Source: Serratia plymuthica NBRC 102599
GTDB lineage: Bacteria; Pseudomonadota; Gammaproteobacteria; Enterobacterales; Enterobacteriaceae
Length of the DNA stretch: 64,000 bases
Direction: 5' to 3'
Assembly (NCBI RefSeq): GCF_001590925.1
Contig: NZ_BCTU01000005.1
Coordinates: forward strand, 1 to 64,000
Under the pieces are notes generated by a model. That model saw nothing but the letters and a program-made list of their open reading frames with translations, was not told the DNA's origin and did no database searches. Below, piece by piece: positions 29,905-40,685 of this stretch. The number at the start of each line of letters is the position of its first letter. Position 1 is the first letter of the stretch. Made by a program: the position numbers and the translations under genes.

Positions 29905-30645
29905 CTATCGATTATTGCTATTGAACTCTTCAGGCGTACCCCGCAAAGCGGCCAGATTATCCACACCAACGCTGGGCCATAAAAAACCCTGCAAACCCAA
30001 AACACCGGCATGCCTGAGCTTATTAAAATACTCCTTCTTCTCTATGCCGCAGACAATCACCCCCTTGCACAGCAGGTTGATATTCTTTAATAGCGAGTCT
30101 ATGACTACGTCATATCCCTCGTGGGTAAACAGCTGCCAGTAAAAATGTTTGTCGATTTTCACATAGTCGAACAGGCCGTCATACAATGCGGTCAATGTCG
30201 CCTGCCCCGAACCAAAATTATCCAGCCACAGAGTGAACATTTCGCTTAGCCGGCTGACCTTGGTATTGTTCTTTCCCGCCGAAAGATTCGGAAAAGCCTC
30301 ACTGATCTCAAATGCAATAAACGACCACTGCCGTAGGCGTTGACACAACAGCTCGTCAGTGAGGATCGCATCGACAAGGGTTTCTTCGATATTGAGGGTC
30401 AACAGCACGTCGTGCTCGATAAACCAACTGGCATATTGCTCCGCCAGTCTCAATTGCTCATTAAATAACTCAATCCTTTGATCAGGGGTCAATAACGTAA
30501 TCCCAATGTCAGCCGGCATAGCTAAATCACCGTCCAGGCTATTGAAACGGCATAAAATTTCCACCGCCATCAGCCTGCCGTCCATTGAGTAAACAGGTTG
30601 AAAAACATAGCTACTAATAAAGTCAGCTTCGAATTGAATTTTCAT
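29905..30645 (-). CDS. ydiV: YdiV-like degenerate EAL-domain protein
   Basis: 246 residues, one EAL domain and nothing else, as in YdiV (RflP), which binds FlhD and targets the flagellar master regulator for breakdown instead of cleaving c-di-GMP. Position between selO and the nlpC side also matches ydiV. Key residues: EIL for EAL, Asn in LNIEE, Glu in FEISE, VKIDK and QGFLWP are present. However DDFG is DNFG and the EGVE motif reads CGIE, so one Asp and one Glu are lost. Catalysis is doubtful, but less degraded than in E. coli YdiV. Weak ribosome-binding site. Monocistronic. Confidence 0.82.
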   Translation of the reverse strand: MKIQFEADFISSYVFQPVYSMDGRLMAVEILCRFNSLDGDLAMPADIGITLLTPDQRIELFNEQLRLAEQYASWFIEHDVLLTLNIEETLVDAILTDELLCQRLRQWSFIAFEISEAFPNLSAGKNNTKVSRLSEMFTLWLDNFGSGQATLTALYDGLFDYVKIDKHFYWQLFTHEGYDVVIDSLLKNINLLCKGVIVCGIEKKEYFNKLRHAGVLGLQGFLWPSVGVDNLAALRGTPEEFNSNNR

Positions 30646-31142
30646 TTTAATGCCACAGGCAGAATGGCGAGCAGCTCATCGTATATCAATATATTTTATC
30701 GATCAATCCCCCTGGGATTAATCGGAAATATCAATGTAATTACCAATAAGTTATCATTTAATTGATAGATTAAAGCTATGCGTAGTTCGCAAAAAAATGA
30801 ATAAAAAACAATTTAACTTATGACAAGATCAGAACGGAACGAATGAAATTGAGAGGCATTTAACTTAGGTGATAGAGTAATGCTTAAAATTTGACTTATC
30901 TCCATTGTTTTAATTAAAGAAATTCCTATCAGCCTGGAAACCTATCCTTGGCACTCAACGCAATTACGCCCCAATTCCCTAACAACTGATTAAATTTAAT
31001 AACACATCAATTCACTGCGCTATTCTCAGCATTGAAACAACCAAAAAATGCCCACCTTGATTTTTAGCGAATTTATGCTGAGCCTGCATTTACGACTTTT
31101 TTGACGATGAGATACAACAACAAAGTAGGGGCCACACGGCGT
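30646..31142. other. A/T-rich intergenic region between ydiV and lplA
   Basis: About 500 bases of A/T-rich DNA upstream of ydiV, expected to hold its promoter. I see no gene, repeat or named operator here. The A/T content is well above the neighbours. Confidence 0.45.
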
Positions 31143-31166
31143 AAAAAAGGATGAGTTGCCTCATCC
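31143..31166 (-). terminator. lplA terminator
   Basis: On the minus strand GGATGAG-gcaa-CTCATCC is followed by six T, about 25 bases after the lplA stop. Confidence 0.88.
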
Positions 31167-31188
31167 CAGGATAGTCGCAGCCTGAATG

Positions 31189-32202
31189 TTATTTAATCGT
31201 CTCGGCCAACCATTGCCGCAGTTCAGCCAACTCGGCGGCATGATCGGGAAACTGCGCGATCAAACTATCGCAACAACTTGCCACAGCCTCACTGCGGTAG
31301 GCGCATCCCACCAGCCTCTGCGCCAACTGTTGCAACGGCGCAGGGTTAAGGCTATCGGTAAAAATCTGCGCCCTGTCAATGGCTCCCTTTTCCACATCAA
31401 AGAAGATATCCACCCCGCCCCAGGCAAAGCGCTCATTCAGCAAATGGCTAAATGCAGGCGCTTTGCCGAAATTCCATTCCCAGCTGCTTTGTCTGGCGAA
31501 CTGGGCGGCAAAATCCGGCAGATCCGGATACACATCCGGAGAGATGATTTCCGCCCTGGCGGTATCGCCATAATGGTCAAAGAATGCCTGAGTCACGGCA
31601 TCGCATATCTGTTGGTGGTTGATATCGGGCCGGAACTCCGCCAGGTTGGCGACGCGAGAACGTACTGAGGTGATGCCCTTGGCCTGCAATTTCTTGGGGT
31701 CCGGGTTGAGGTAGTCCGCCAGACGGTTTAGATCGGCGTTCAGTAATAACGTGCCATGGTGAAACCCGCGATCCTGAGTTTCACGGTAGGCCGAGCCGGA
31801 TATTTTACGCACGCCCTCTGCGGTGTCGATCACCAGATCATTGCGCCCTGATGCCGTGGCGGAGATCCCCAGTTGAGCCAGTGCCGCCAGAATAATGCCG
31901 GTGGACACGTTTTTATCGTAGCCGGGTTTACCTGCCATAAAGGTAAAGCAGGTATTGCCCAGGTCGTGAAATACCGCTCCGCCCCCGCTGCTGCGCCGCG
32001 CCAGCCGGATCCCATCTTGCTCCATCCGTCGGGTGTTGCACTCTTTCCACGGGTTCTGCGACTGGCCAATGACCACGGTTTCGGCGTTGCGCCATAAGAA
32101 CAGGATTTTCTGCGTGGTCATCTCGCGGAAGATGCACTCTTCCACGGCCAGATTGAACCAGGGATCGTAGGAGTCGGAAATCAGTAAACGTAGGCTATTC
32201 AT
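31189..32202 (-). CDS. lplA: Lipoate-protein ligase A
   Basis: 337 residues, one short of E. coli LplA. It activates lipoate with ATP and attaches it to Lys of the E2 and H proteins (pyruvate and 2-oxoglutarate dehydrogenases, glycine cleavage). The [15 protein letters not shown] motif, the Lys in [11 protein letters not shown] and the C-terminal lid domain are present. I chose the ATG at 32202; the longer frame to 32241 is not supported. In E. coli lplA lies elsewhere, so this gene between ydiV and nlpC is a difference in order. Confidence 0.95.
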   Translation of the reverse strand: MNSLRLLISDSYDPWFNLAVEECIFREMTTQKILFLWRNAETVVIGQSQNPWKECNTRRMEQDGIRLARRSSGGGAVFHDLGNTCFTFMAGKPGYDKNVSTGIILAALAQLGISATASGRNDLVIDTAEGVRKISGSAYRETQDRGFHHGTLLLNADLNRLADYLNPDPKKLQAKGITSVRSRVANLAEFRPDINHQQICDAVTQAFFDHYGDTARAEIISPDVYPDLPDFAAQFARQSSWEWNFGKAPAFSHLLNERFAWGGVDIFFDVEKGAIDRAQIFTDSLNPAPLQQLAQRLVGCAYRSEAVASCCDSLIAQFPDHAAELAELRQWLAETIK

Positions 32203-32259
32203 GGCGGTCACCGTTAAGGACGTGATGCCGCCATGATACACCGAATCAAAGGGTTAAGG

Positions 32260-32724
32260 TTAAATGCGCCGCGCCTGCCAATAGGCTCGCTTCCAATAGA
32301 CATTGTCCAGCGAGGAACGAATGACGCCGCGGCTGGTTGAGGCATGGATAAATTGATCGTTGGTATCGTAGATACCCACGTGTAAACCATTTTCACCCGC
32401 GCCGGTTTTGAAAAACACCAGATCGCCCGGCATCAATTCATCACGCGAGACTTTGGTGCCGAGCTCGGTTTGCTCTTCGGTAGAGCGCGGCAATTGCATA
32501 TCGAAACGGTCACGGAAGGTGCGATAGACAAATCCTGAGCAGTCGACGCCGCCGCGATCCATCCCGCCGTAACGATATGGCGTGCCGTACCATTGCCGCA
32601 GTTGCTCGTTCAATTGAGCCACCACCACGATCGAGTCGGCCAACCGGCCGCTTGGCGGCGGCGCATGGCTGCTGCAACCGGCAAGAATTAAACTGGCTAA
32701 TAAAAACCAAACACGCATCCGCAT
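32260..32724 (-). CDS. nlpC: NlpC/P60 family lipoprotein NlpC
   Basis: 154 residues, identical length to E. coli NlpC. A short signal peptide with lipobox LILAGC gives a lipoprotein. The NlpC/P60 domain has catalytic Cys in GVDCSGFVYRT and His in GLHVGIYD with a further His in FIHAST. Family members are cell-wall gamma-D-glutamyl-DAP endopeptidases. Two Met codons (32724 and 32718) are possible starts. In E. coli nlpC follows btuD; here the arn operon lies between. Confidence 0.93.
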   Translation of the reverse strand: MRMRVWFLLASLILAGCSSHAPPPSGRLADSIVVVAQLNEQLRQWYGTPYRYGGMDRGGVDCSGFVYRTFRDRFDMQLPRSTEEQTELGTKVSRDELMPGDLVFFKTGAGENGLHVGIYDTNDQFIHASTSRGVIRSSLDNVYWKRAYWQARRI

Positions 32725-32897
32725 AATATCCCTTCATTGAACCCGTTGCCGCATCATGCCGCCCGGTCAACCACACCGCCAGCGAGGCAAAGTCGGCACC
32801 ACGTTAGGAGAGAGCTATTTGGCGCTAATTTATCTCCCGCATGGGGAAAAAGGCAAGCACTGTGAAGGAGATAATCGCGTTGACGCTAATTTTTGCG

Positions 32898-33290
32898 CTA
32901 TTGGGCCGTTTTTACCCCAGCCTTGCTGTTAATCAGCCACACCCCAAACAGGATAAACAGCGTTCCCAGCGTTTTCAGCAGGGTAGCGGATTCATTAAAC
33001 CAGGGCAGGATCACCGCAGCCAGATACACCAGCGCATAACTGACGCTCAACAGCGGATAAGCGCGATTGAGCGGCAAATGATGCAGCGCAAAGAACCAGC
33101 ACAGCATCGACAACGCATAGCCAAAGATACCGCAACCCACAGCCAGCAGCGGCAACCAGTAATGCATGAGCAGCGCCAATGTCACGTCGGCGAACGACAT
33201 CAGCGGGATCTGCGCCATGCCCCACTTCATCAACAGTTGCGCCAACGTCACCAACAATACGCTGGCAGCGCCCCAGGCATAGCCCCTCAT
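32898..33290 (-). CDS. arnF: L-Ara4N-phosphoundecaprenol flippase subunit ArnF
   Basis: 130 residues, four membrane segments, small-multidrug-resistance fold. With ArnE it moves undecaprenyl-phosphate-L-Ara4N from the inner to the outer face of the inner membrane. I chose the ATG at 33290, which overlaps the arnE stop by four bases; the ORF is open far upstream but that part lies inside arnE. Last gene of the arn operon. Confidence 0.9.
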   Translation of the reverse strand: MRGYAWGAASVLLVTLAQLLMKWGMAQIPLMSFADVTLALLMHYWLPLLAVGCGIFGYALSMLCWFFALHHLPLNRAYPLLSVSYALVYLAAVILPWFNESATLLKTLGTLFILFGVWLINSKAGVKTAQ

Positions 33291-33634
33291 GGGTGTACAC
33301 TCATCAACAGGATCCCCAGCATAATGGACGCTACGCCACACCAGTGGCGCAAGGTGGTCGGTTCCTGAAACAGCCAGCGGGCAGCCAGCGTCACCAGCAC
33401 AAAATTCAGGCTGAGCATCGGGTACGCCAGGCTGAGTGGCAAACGTTGCAACACGTTGAGCCACACCGCCATGCCGGCCCCCAGCAGCAACACCGCCAGC
33501 GCCAACCAACGTAGCGTCGGCCCTCGTCTGACCTCCGGCGGCAATTGCCAGCACAGAGCGGCCTGTTTCTGGCACAGCTGCCCACCGCAGGTGAGCAGAC
33601 TGACCACAATCACCAACAGGTAACCGATCATCAT
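33287..33634 (-). CDS. arnE: L-Ara4N-phosphoundecaprenol flippase subunit ArnE
   Basis: 115 residues, four membrane segments, EmrE-like. The GGQLCQKQA start and the [15 protein letters not shown] segment match ArnE. The ATG at 33634 overlaps the arnT stop (ATGA); a second ATG at 33631 is the alternative. It works with ArnF. Confidence 0.92.
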   Translation of the reverse strand: MMIGYLLVIVVSLLTCGGQLCQKQAALCWQLPPEVRRGPTLRWLALAVLLLGAGMAVWLNVLQRLPLSLAYPMLSLNFVLVTLAARWLFQEPTTLRHWCGVASIMLGILLMSVHP

Positions 33635-35295
33635 GGTTGCTGTTGATACCAAACCAGCGCCAGGCGGTTCATCTCAACAATCTTGTCTGCGGTCGGTAAG
33701 TTTTTTGGCACATGATCCCCTCTCGACAATTGCAATACCAGCGAGACATCGCCCTGCTTGCGCGCCTGTGCCAACCACTGAGGGAAATCTTCATCGCTGA
33801 TGAAATGGCTGCGGGCATCCGGGTAGTCCAGACCATAAGACACTTCGCCCTTTTCGCTGAACATCAGCACGTCGCTGCGCTTCAGTTCCCAGGCCAGGCC
33901 GGCGGCGACCCCCACGCTGTCTGTCAGCACATAGCGGCTATGGCTTAATTCTGCCATGTTCACCCGTGTGAAGTTTTGCGGCAACTTGGAATCGGTCACC
34001 TGTTGCGGAATCGCATAGCCAATCAGCAGGCAAAGCAGCAACGGACAGGCGGCAGCCCAGTGCCAACGGCGTGCATTATCACGCACCGACACCACGGCGA
34101 ACAGTAACCACCCGGCAAAGGCGATAATGCCGATCACTATCTTCGGCCATTCCTGGGCGCTAAACAAATGCACCTTGGGCAACAGACCAGTACCGATAAT
34201 CAATAGCGCCAATATGCCGATCGCGCCAAACAATCCGTTCAGCAGCGCATTGACTTTGAATGCCTTGCTGCGCAGTGCCGCCGCATAATCCTCGGCATAG
34301 GCCGCCATCAACAGCGCCAGCGGTGCCATGCACGGCAGAATATAGGTCGGCAGCTTACCCTTGGCGATGCTGAAGAAGATCAGTGGCATCACTACCCAAC
34401 TGAGCAGGAAAAACAGCTCCGGGCGATTGATGCGTTCACGCCAGCCCTTGATCAGCGCCCCTGGCAGCAGCGCCGCCCACGGCAGCACCCCGGCAAACAG
34501 AATCGGAATGTAGTACCAGAACGGTGCCTTATGCTGCGCATTGTCCTCGGCGAAGCGCTGAATATGCTCCACCCAGAAGAAGTAGTTCCAGAAGTCCGGT
34601 TCTCGCTGGGCAATGGCCAGCGCCCAGGGCAGGCTGAGCAACACCGCCACCACTATCGCCACCGGGCCGTAAATAAGAAGATCTTTAATCCGCCGTTGCT
34701 GAATGACAATCGGGATCACCGCAATCACCGGCACCGCCAGCGCCAGGAACCCCTTGGTCATAAAGCCCATGCCGCAGGCCAACCCCAGCAGCGCGTAACC
34801 GCCCAGCTTGCCTTTGACCGTGCTGGCTTTCAACGTCAGGTAATAACTGACCATCGCCGCGGCCAACCACAGTGAGATCATCGGATCCAGTACGCTGTAG
34901 GTACCGATGCTGAACACCAGTACCATCGACAGGAAAATCAGCACCGCCAGGCTGGCGCGGCGCGCATTGCGCCACATCAGCATCGCCAGCGCAAAGACCA
35001 ACAGCGCAGTCATGCCGGTGCTGAATACCGAGCCGAAACGCACCGCAAAGTTGGTCTCGCCAAACAGCCATTGGCTGATGTTGTTAAACCAGTAACCGGC
35101 TACCGGTTTTTCAAAATAACGTAGGCCAAGCAGATTGGGCACTACCCAGTCGCCGCGCTGCAGCATCTCGCGGCTGATTTCGGCATAACGGGTTTCATCA
35201 GGCTGCCACAGCAGGCGCCCATTGAGGGGAATCAGGTAAACCAGAGCAAAAAAAATGGCCAGCAAGATGGCCCATGATCCTTTTAGCGCCTTCAT
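33631..35295 (-). CDS. arnT: Lipid A 4-amino-4-deoxy-L-arabinosyltransferase ArnT
   Basis: 554 residues, integral membrane glycosyltransferase (GT83). It transfers L-Ara4N from undecaprenyl phosphate to the lipid A phosphates in the periplasm, which lowers the negative charge and gives resistance to polymyxin and antimicrobial peptides. About 12 membrane segments in the first 400 residues, then a periplasmic domain. The [12 protein letters not shown] motif in the first periplasmic loop is the family signature. I chose the ATG at 35295, which overlaps the arnD stop by four bases. Confidence 0.96.
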   Translation of the reverse strand: MKALKGSWAILLAIFFALVYLIPLNGRLLWQPDETRYAEISREMLQRGDWVVPNLLGLRYFEKPVAGYWFNNISQWLFGETNFAVRFGSVFSTGMTALLVFALAMLMWRNARRASLAVLIFLSMVLVFSIGTYSVLDPMISLWLAAAMVSYYLTLKASTVKGKLGGYALLGLACGMGFMTKGFLALAVPVIAVIPIVIQQRRIKDLLIYGPVAIVVAVLLSLPWALAIAQREPDFWNYFFWVEHIQRFAEDNAQHKAPFWYYIPILFAGVLPWAALLPGALIKGWRERINRPELFFLLSWVVMPLIFFSIAKGKLPTYILPCMAPLALLMAAYAEDYAAALRSKAFKVNALLNGLFGAIGILALLIIGTGLLPKVHLFSAQEWPKIVIGIIAFAGWLLFAVVSVRDNARRWHWAAACPLLLCLLIGYAIPQQVTDSKLPQNFTRVNMAELSHSRYVLTDSVGVAAGLAWELKRSDVLMFSEKGEVSYGLDYPDARSHFISDEDFPQWLAQARKQGDVSLVLQLSRGDHVPKNLPTADKIVEMNRLALVWYQQQP

Positions 35296-36197
35296 GAATC
35301 GTCCTTCACATCGGTTTGACAACCCAGCCAACCTTCGCGGCCGGGGAAAGGAGCGCGCTTGATGCGGCCCAATGGCAATGAAGCCAAATCGTGCGGCAGC
35401 AGTTCGCTCAACGGACAGAATGCTATGCCCTGTCGTTGTGCGCGCTGCAGTAACTGTTCGAACATCGCTGCCTGCGACATCCCTTCCACTTCGGTATGAA
35501 TGGTATACACCGGCACGCCCTGGTCGTTTTCAATGGCTTGCAGAATGTAATCGTTGAAGTCGGCCATACTGACTTCACTGCCAATCACCTCGTCAAAAGT
35601 GGGCAACGTAACCGGGATTTGCACGGTGCCGAGACGGCCATCGCTTAACTGCGGACGAAATGGATGGGTGCCCCGGCAGTCGCTGTTGTAGTGAAAACCG
35701 AAACGCTGCTTCACCTCCAGTACCCGCGTATCCGCACGCCAGCCGGCGACTGCCGAGCATTTTACCGGCTGGCCGGTACTGGCGGTTAGCGCATCCACGC
35801 CCCGTTGAACCTGCTGCGTCAGTTGCGCCTCAGACCAGCGGCCGACGTTCGCCTGCCAGCCCTGATGATCCCACGCGTGCAGCCCCACTTCATGCCCGGC
35901 CTCGGCGGTACGTTTCATCAACGGCCCCAGAGTGCGGGAAATATTGCGCCCCGGCCAGGCGGTACCGGCCAGCAGGATATCCCAACCGTACAGTGACGCG
36001 GCGTTCGAACGCAGCATTTTCCACAGGAATTTCGGACGTAAAAGGCGCCACAGATGGCGCCCCATATTGTCCGGTCCTACGCTGAAGAAGAAACTGGCCT
36101 GAATACCGTACTTGTCGAACAGCTCCAGCAACTGCGGCACCCCTTCCCGGGTACCGCTGAAGGTATCTACATCAACTCGCAGACCGACTTTCTTCAT
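35292..36197 (-). CDS. arnD: 4-deoxy-4-formamido-L-arabinose-phosphoundecaprenol deformylase ArnD
   Basis: 301 residues, polysaccharide-deacetylase (NodB) fold. It removes the formyl group from undecaprenyl-phosphate-L-Ara4FN. The metal site starts with RVDVDTF (Asp pair near residue 9) and [13 protein letters not shown] holds the His pair. It overlaps arnA and arnT by four bases each. Confidence 0.95.
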   Translation of the reverse strand: MKKVGLRVDVDTFSGTREGVPQLLELFDKYGIQASFFFSVGPDNMGRHLWRLLRPKFLWKMLRSNAASLYGWDILLAGTAWPGRNISRTLGPLMKRTAEAGHEVGLHAWDHQGWQANVGRWSEAQLTQQVQRGVDALTASTGQPVKCSAVAGWRADTRVLEVKQRFGFHYNSDCRGTHPFRPQLSDGRLGTVQIPVTLPTFDEVIGSEVSMADFNDYILQAIENDQGVPVYTIHTEVEGMSQAAMFEQLLQRAQRQGIAFCPLSELLPHDLASLPLGRIKRAPFPGREGWLGCQTDVKDDS

Positions 36198-38179
36198 TCA
36201 CCTTTACCTTCCTGAACGGTAGTGCGCAGGAAGTAATCCAACGTGTCTGCAACGGTCTGCTGCATCGCAATGGTCGGCTGCCAACCCAGCAGGCGGCGGG
36301 CATTCTTGATGCTCGGCGTACGGTGCTCGACGTCCTGATACCCTTTGCCGTAATAGCTGCTGCTTTCTACATCCTTGAAACCGGCAAACGGCGGGAAGCT
36401 GTCGCGCAACGGGTGATTGTTGAAACTCTCGAGCAGCATTTCCGCCAGTTCACGGATGCTGGCCTCATTGGTCGGGTTACCGATATTGACAATCTGACCG
36501 TCACACAAACCATCGCGGTTTTCGATAATGCGGAACAGCGCTTCGATACCGTCGTTGATGTCGGTAAAGCAGCGTTTTTGCGCCCCGCCGTCCATCAGTT
36601 TGATTGGCGAACCCTCCACCAGATTGAGGATTAACTGGGTGATAGCGCGTGATGAACCGATACGCGCCGCATCCAGATTGTCCAGGCGCGGCCCCATCCA
36701 GTTAAACGGACGGAACAGCGTGAACTTCAATCCTTCCTTGGCGCCGTATGCCCAGATCACCCGGTCCAGCAACTGCTTGGACACCGAGTAAATCCAGCGC
36801 TGTTTGCTGATCGGCCCGACGATCAGACGCGAATGGTCTTCATCAAATTCTTTGTCGTCGCACATGCCGTACACCCCTGAGGTGGACGGGAAGATAATGC
36901 GCTTATTGTATTTCACACAGTCGCGGACGATTTTCAGGTTTTCTTCGAAATCCAACTCGAATACGCGCAGTGGGTTGCGGGTGTATTCGATAGGCGTCGC
37001 AATGGCCACCAGCGGCAACACCACGTCGCATTTCTTGATGTGATACTCGATCCACTCGGAGTGAATGCTAATATCCCCTTCCACAAAGTGGAAGCGCGGG
37101 TTATCCAGGAAACGGCTGATGGCATCAGAGCCGATATCCAGACCGTAAATGTCGTAACGATCGTCACGCAGCAGGCGTTCGGTCAGGTGATTGCCGATAA
37201 AACCGTTAACGCCCAGGATCAACACGCGAGTTCTGCGCTTCATGACTGCATTCGGCTTGGCGGCCAGGCGCACATCGGTCACGATGCCCATTTCCTGCGC
37301 CAGGCGGCTGCCCTGCACGTACAGACCGGACTCGTTTTGCCCGGCAACGATTTCCAGCGCGCCTTCACCGCAAGCGATGATCAGCGGCGAGGTGCTAAGC
37401 ACTGTGCCCGGTTGTTTATCATGCTGGGCATCCAGCACGCGGGCGCGCCAGACGATCAGCTTACGTTGGCCAAGGTAGCTGAATGCGCCAGGGTAAGGCT
37501 CGGTGACCGCACGGATCAGGTTGTTGATTTCCTGCGCGGATTTATGCCACAAAATTTCACCGTCTGCGGCTGTGCGGCGGCCAAAATAGCTGGCGTCGGC
37601 TTCATTTTGCGCAGTGAATGAGGCGGTGCCGTTTTTCAGTTTAGGCAGCTCATCTTTCAGCAGCGCCTGTGCCACTTCCAGCACTTTTTTATGCAGCGTC
37701 AACGCCGTATCGCCAGAGGCGATCGCCACTTTACGCTGACCAACGATATCCCCGGCATCCGGGCGTTTGACCATTTTGTGCAGCGTGGCGCCGGTTTCGG
37801 TTTCGCCGTTGACCAGCGCCCAGTTCACCGGTGCACGGCCGCGGTAGCGCGGCAGCAACGAGCCGTGCAGGTTGAACCCGCCAAGCGGCGCCAGCGAAAG
37901 GATCTCATCGCTTAACAGGTTGCGGTAATAGAATGAGAAAATCACGTCCGGTTGCATCTGACGGATGCGCTCGATCCACAACGGGTGGTTAACGTCTTCC
38001 GGCGCATAGACCGGCAACTCCAATTCAGCGCCTAAACGGGCTACAGAGGAGAAGAAATTGTTCTCACCAGGATCGTCGGTATGCGTAAATACCGCCTGAA
38101 CGTCATAGCCTGCGTCAGTCAGCGCTTTCAAACCCGCGCAGCCAATATCATGGTAAGCAAATACAATAGCTTTCATCAT
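36194..38179 (-). CDS. arnA: Bifunctional UDP-glucuronate decarboxylase / UDP-L-Ara4N formyltransferase ArnA
   Basis: 661 residues, two domains. Residues 1-300 are the formyltransferase ([17 protein letters not shown] holds the catalytic His; Asn before it). Residues 315-660 are the NAD-dependent decarboxylase of the SDR type ([14 protein letters not shown] for NAD and [10 protein letters not shown] with the Tyr-Lys pair). The two together make UDP-4-keto-pentose from UDP-glucuronate and, after ArnB, formylate UDP-L-Ara4N. Two ATG codons stand in tandem (38179, 38176); it overlaps arnC. Confidence 0.96.
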   Translation of the reverse strand: MMKAIVFAYHDIGCAGLKALTDAGYDVQAVFTHTDDPGENNFFSSVARLGAELELPVYAPEDVNHPLWIERIRQMQPDVIFSFYYRNLLSDEILSLAPLGGFNLHGSLLPRYRGRAPVNWALVNGETETGATLHKMVKRPDAGDIVGQRKVAIASGDTALTLHKKVLEVAQALLKDELPKLKNGTASFTAQNEADASYFGRRTAADGEILWHKSAQEINNLIRAVTEPYPGAFSYLGQRKLIVWRARVLDAQHDKQPGTVLSTSPLIIACGEGALEIVAGQNESGLYVQGSRLAQEMGIVTDVRLAAKPNAVMKRRTRVLILGVNGFIGNHLTERLLRDDRYDIYGLDIGSDAISRFLDNPRFHFVEGDISIHSEWIEYHIKKCDVVLPLVAIATPIEYTRNPLRVFELDFEENLKIVRDCVKYNKRIIFPSTSGVYGMCDDKEFDEDHSRLIVGPISKQRWIYSVSKQLLDRVIWAYGAKEGLKFTLFRPFNWMGPRLDNLDAARIGSSRAITQLILNLVEGSPIKLMDGGAQKRCFTDINDGIEALFRIIENRDGLCDGQIVNIGNPTNEASIRELAEMLLESFNNHPLRDSFPPFAGFKDVESSSYYGKGYQDVEHRTPSIKNARRLLGWQPTIAMQQTVADTLDYFLRTTVQEGKGE

Positions 38180-39156
38180 TCTTCTTCCTGAGTATTGTGA
38201 ACCGGCTGTTCACCGACCACTTTCTGAACAAAATAACGAGGGCGAGCGCGTACGTCGGTATAGATACGACCTATGTACTCTCCCAACAGACCCATGCCGA
38301 CAAATTGAGCACCAATAAAGGTAAACAGCACCGCAAACAGCGTGAACACCCCACCGCCCGACCATTCGGGCCCCATAATCAAACGCAGGGCGATCAGCAC
38401 TACCGCCAGCACAAAACCCGAGAGCGCCACCACGCTGCCTACAACGCTGAGCAAACGCAGCGGTGTCGTCGTCAGGCAGGTAAGCAAGTCGTACATCAGG
38501 TTAATCAACTTCATCAGGCTGTATTTGGAATCGCCAAACTCGCGTTCAGCGTGCAGCACGTCGATTTCGGTGGTCCGCCGGGCGAAGGTGTTCGCCAGGA
38601 TCGGGATAAAGGTGCTGCGTTCGTGGCAGTTCAGCATGGCTTCGATAATATGGCGGCGATAGGCGCGCAACATGCAGCCGTAATCGCCCATCGATTTGCC
38701 GGTAGCACGTTGGATCATCATATTGATAATGCGTGAGGCGCTTTTGCGGAACCAGGAGTCCTGGCGGTTGGCACGCACGGTGCCCACCACGTCATAGCCC
38801 TCTTCTGCGACCCGTACCAGGCGCGGGATCTCTTCCGGCGGGTTTTGCAAATCGGCGTCCAGCGTAATCACCAGATCGCCGCTCACCTGATTGAAGCCGG
38901 CCATGATTGCCGAGTGTTGGCCGTAATTACGGTTCAGCAAAACGGCAATCACGCAGCTGCCCGGCTGCTCTGCCGCGGCGGTCAGCATATCGGCTGAGTT
39001 GTCGCTGCTGCCGTCATCGACCAGGATAATTTCATAAGGTTGAGTCAGTTGTTTACAGGCGGCGGTAGTACGCTCAAGCAAGGCAGGCAAACTTTCCTGC
39101 TCGTTGTATACCGGGATCACCACAGAAACTTTTTTTATCGGTTCAACGCGAGACAC
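38176..39156 (-). CDS. arnC: Undecaprenyl-phosphate L-Ara4FN transferase ArnC
   Basis: 326 residues, GT2 family with two C-terminal membrane segments. It moves L-Ara4FN from UDP to undecaprenyl phosphate. [13 protein letters not shown], the DDGSSDNSA motif, [13 protein letters not shown] and the [11 protein letters not shown] segment are conserved. I chose GTG at 39156 because it gives the family N-terminus ([11 protein letters not shown]) and overlaps the arnB stop by 14 bases; the next upstream Met makes an unnatural extension. Confidence 0.93.
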   Translation of the reverse strand: MSRVEPIKKVSVVIPVYNEQESLPALLERTTAACKQLTQPYEIILVDDGSSDNSADMLTAAAEQPGSCVIAVLLNRNYGQHSAIMAGFNQVSGDLVITLDADLQNPPEEIPRLVRVAEEGYDVVGTVRANRQDSWFRKSASRIINMMIQRATGKSMGDYGCMLRAYRRHIIEAMLNCHERSTFIPILANTFARRTTEIDVLHAEREFGDSKYSLMKLINLMYDLLTCLTTTPLRLLSVVGSVVALSGFVLAVVLIALRLIMGPEWSGGGVFTLFAVLFTFIGAQFVGMGLLGEYIGRIYTDVRARPRYFVQKVVGEQPVHNTQEEE

Positions 39157-40297
39157 GTAACGACTCCACAACAGAAGATAAGGCGTTGACCACGCGATCA
39201 ACATCGCCGTCGGTCATATCAGGGAATAACGGTAAGGTGCACAGACGCGCCGAGTTCCATTCGGTGTTCGGCAACGACAGCTGCGGATAACGTTCGCGGT
39301 AAAACTTCTGGGTATGGGCAGCGCGGAAATGCAGGCCGGTGCCGATGCCCAACGCTTTCAGGCGCTCCATCAGTTGGTCGCGATCGATACCGCAACGTTC
39401 GGCATCAACACGCACCATAAACAGATGCCAGGCGTGATCATGCGGGTAATCAGGCTGCCCCAGCGGCTGGAAAGGCGAACCTTCCAGCGCGGCCAAATAA
39501 CGCTGGGCCAGCGCTTTGCGACGGGCGTTCAACTGCGGCAGACGAGCTAACTGCACGACAGCTATGGCCGCGTGAATATCCGAAAGGTTGTATTTGTAGC
39601 CCGGTTCCACCACCTCTGCCTGCGGCTTGCGCCCCAGTTGTTGGCGATCGAAGGCGTCAACCGCCAGTCCGTGGAACTTCAGGCAACGTACGCGATCGGC
39701 CAGCGCATCGTCGTCGGTGGCAATCAGGCCACCCTCGGCACAGGTCAGGTTTTTAATCGCATGGAAGGAAAAAATTGCCGTGCCGCGTGCGCCGACCCAC
39801 TCGCCGTTGTAACGGGTACCCACTGCATGGGCAGCATCTTCGATCAGGGGGAGGTTGTGGCGCGTTGCCACATCGCGCAAAGCGTCCATCTGCAACGGCG
39901 CACCGGCGTAATGCACCGGGACAATGGCTTTGGTTTTAACCGTAATGGCCGCTTCGACATCGGCGGCACTGACCATCAGCGTATCGCGATCAACATCAAT
40001 CATCACCGGCGTCGCGCCAAGTAATTCAATCATATTGAGGGTGGAAACCCAGGTTTGCGAGGGCGTGATAACCTCATCGCCCGGGCCAATGCCCAGCGCC
40101 ATCAGGGTGATGTGCATGCCCGCAGTGGCGGAACAAACGGCTATGGCGTGTTTACATCCGAAGGTGGAGCAGAATTCGTTTTCCAATTGCTGATTCTGCG
40201 GCCCGGTGGTGATCCAGCCGGAGCGCAATACCTTTCCTACCGCTGCGATCTCTTCATCGCCAATGGCCGGGCGAGAAAAAGGTAAAAATTCATCCAT
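39143..40297 (-). CDS. arnB: UDP-4-amino-4-deoxy-L-arabinose aminotransferase ArnB
   Basis: 384 residues, PLP-dependent aminotransferase of the DegT/DnrJ/EryC1 family. It transaminates the UDP-4-keto-pentose with glutamate. PLP Lys is in [15 protein letters not shown] and the EDAAHAVG motif is conserved. I chose the ATG at 40297 ([12 protein letters not shown]). First gene of arnBCADTEF; the upstream region has a PhoP-box-like direct repeat. Confidence 0.96.
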   Translation of the reverse strand: MDEFLPFSRPAIGDEEIAAVGKVLRSGWITTGPQNQQLENEFCSTFGCKHAIAVCSATAGMHITLMALGIGPGDEVITPSQTWVSTLNMIELLGATPVMIDVDRDTLMVSAADVEAAITVKTKAIVPVHYAGAPLQMDALRDVATRHNLPLIEDAAHAVGTRYNGEWVGARGTAIFSFHAIKNLTCAEGGLIATDDDALADRVRCLKFHGLAVDAFDRQQLGRKPQAEVVEPGYKYNLSDIHAAIAVVQLARLPQLNARRKALAQRYLAALEGSPFQPLGQPDYPHDHAWHLFMVRVDAERCGIDRDQLMERLKALGIGTGLHFRAAHTQKFYRERYPQLSLPNTEWNSARLCTLPLFPDMTDGDVDRVVNALSSVVESLRVSR

Positions 40298-40332
40298 AGC
40301 TAACCCCAAACTCATCAAATTTCTTTAATGAC

Positions 40333-40367
40333 ACTGTAGATCTCTTTCATTTAACGAATATTAAACG
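40333..40367 (-). promoter_or_regulatory. arn promoter with PhoP-box-like repeat
   Basis: On the minus strand CGTTTA-ATATT-CGTTAA (40351-40367) resembles the PhoP box (T/G)GTTTA-N5-(T/G)GTTTA, 4 of 6 plus 5 of 6 or better in the core GTTTA. Exactly 12 bases later is a -10 TACAGT (40333-40338), the spacing of PhoP class I promoters. It lies 54-70 bases before the arnB ATG. Direct PhoP control of arn is known in Yersinia. Confidence 0.55.
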
Positions 40368-40416
40368 TCAGAGAGAATCGTTCTTGGTGGATTAGCTGCC
40401 AATGTACGGCCCCAAG

Positions 40417-40432
40417 CTTAACTAAACCTTAA
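40417..40432 (+). promoter_or_regulatory. PmrA-box-like direct repeat upstream of arn
   Basis: Two CTTAA units 11 bases apart (40417-40421 and 40428-40432) on the plus strand, as in the PmrA consensus CTTAAT-N5-CTTAAT. It lies 120-135 bases upstream of arnB in reverse orientation, which makes direct activation uncertain. The rest of the 40298-40685 gap is A/T-rich with no gene. Confidence 0.3.
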
Positions 40433-40601
40433 GGTAAGATTAATTATCAGTTGGCTATCAGGTTTAAGGGACTTATCATCAAGGCATAAATAATTCATTA
40501 AAATCAAATAATTATATTTATAAATAATTACTTACTTATTTTATTTGAACTAAATCAGCGTAGCACGTCAGCGACGGTTTTCAAGGTGGGAGAGTTAATT
40601 T

Positions 40602-40638
40602 AAAAGAGAAAAAGAAATAACGGCTTAAGGTTAGCCGT
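40602..40638 (-). terminator. btuD terminator
   Basis: On the minus strand ACGGCT-aacctta-AGCCGT is followed by a T-rich stretch (TATTTCTTTTTCTCTTTT), about 50 bases after the btuD stop. Confidence 0.6.
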
Positions 40639-40685
40639 CTATTTATATCGGGTCCGTTTAATTTACGTTTAAGCCGATTTTCGCG

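Noticed and set aside
40655-40671. Second PhoP-box-like repeat CGTTTA-N5-CGTTTA
   Set aside because: It is the better match in sequence, but lies directly after the btuD stop, over 350 bases from arnB and in the opposite orientation, with no gene it could plausibly serve.
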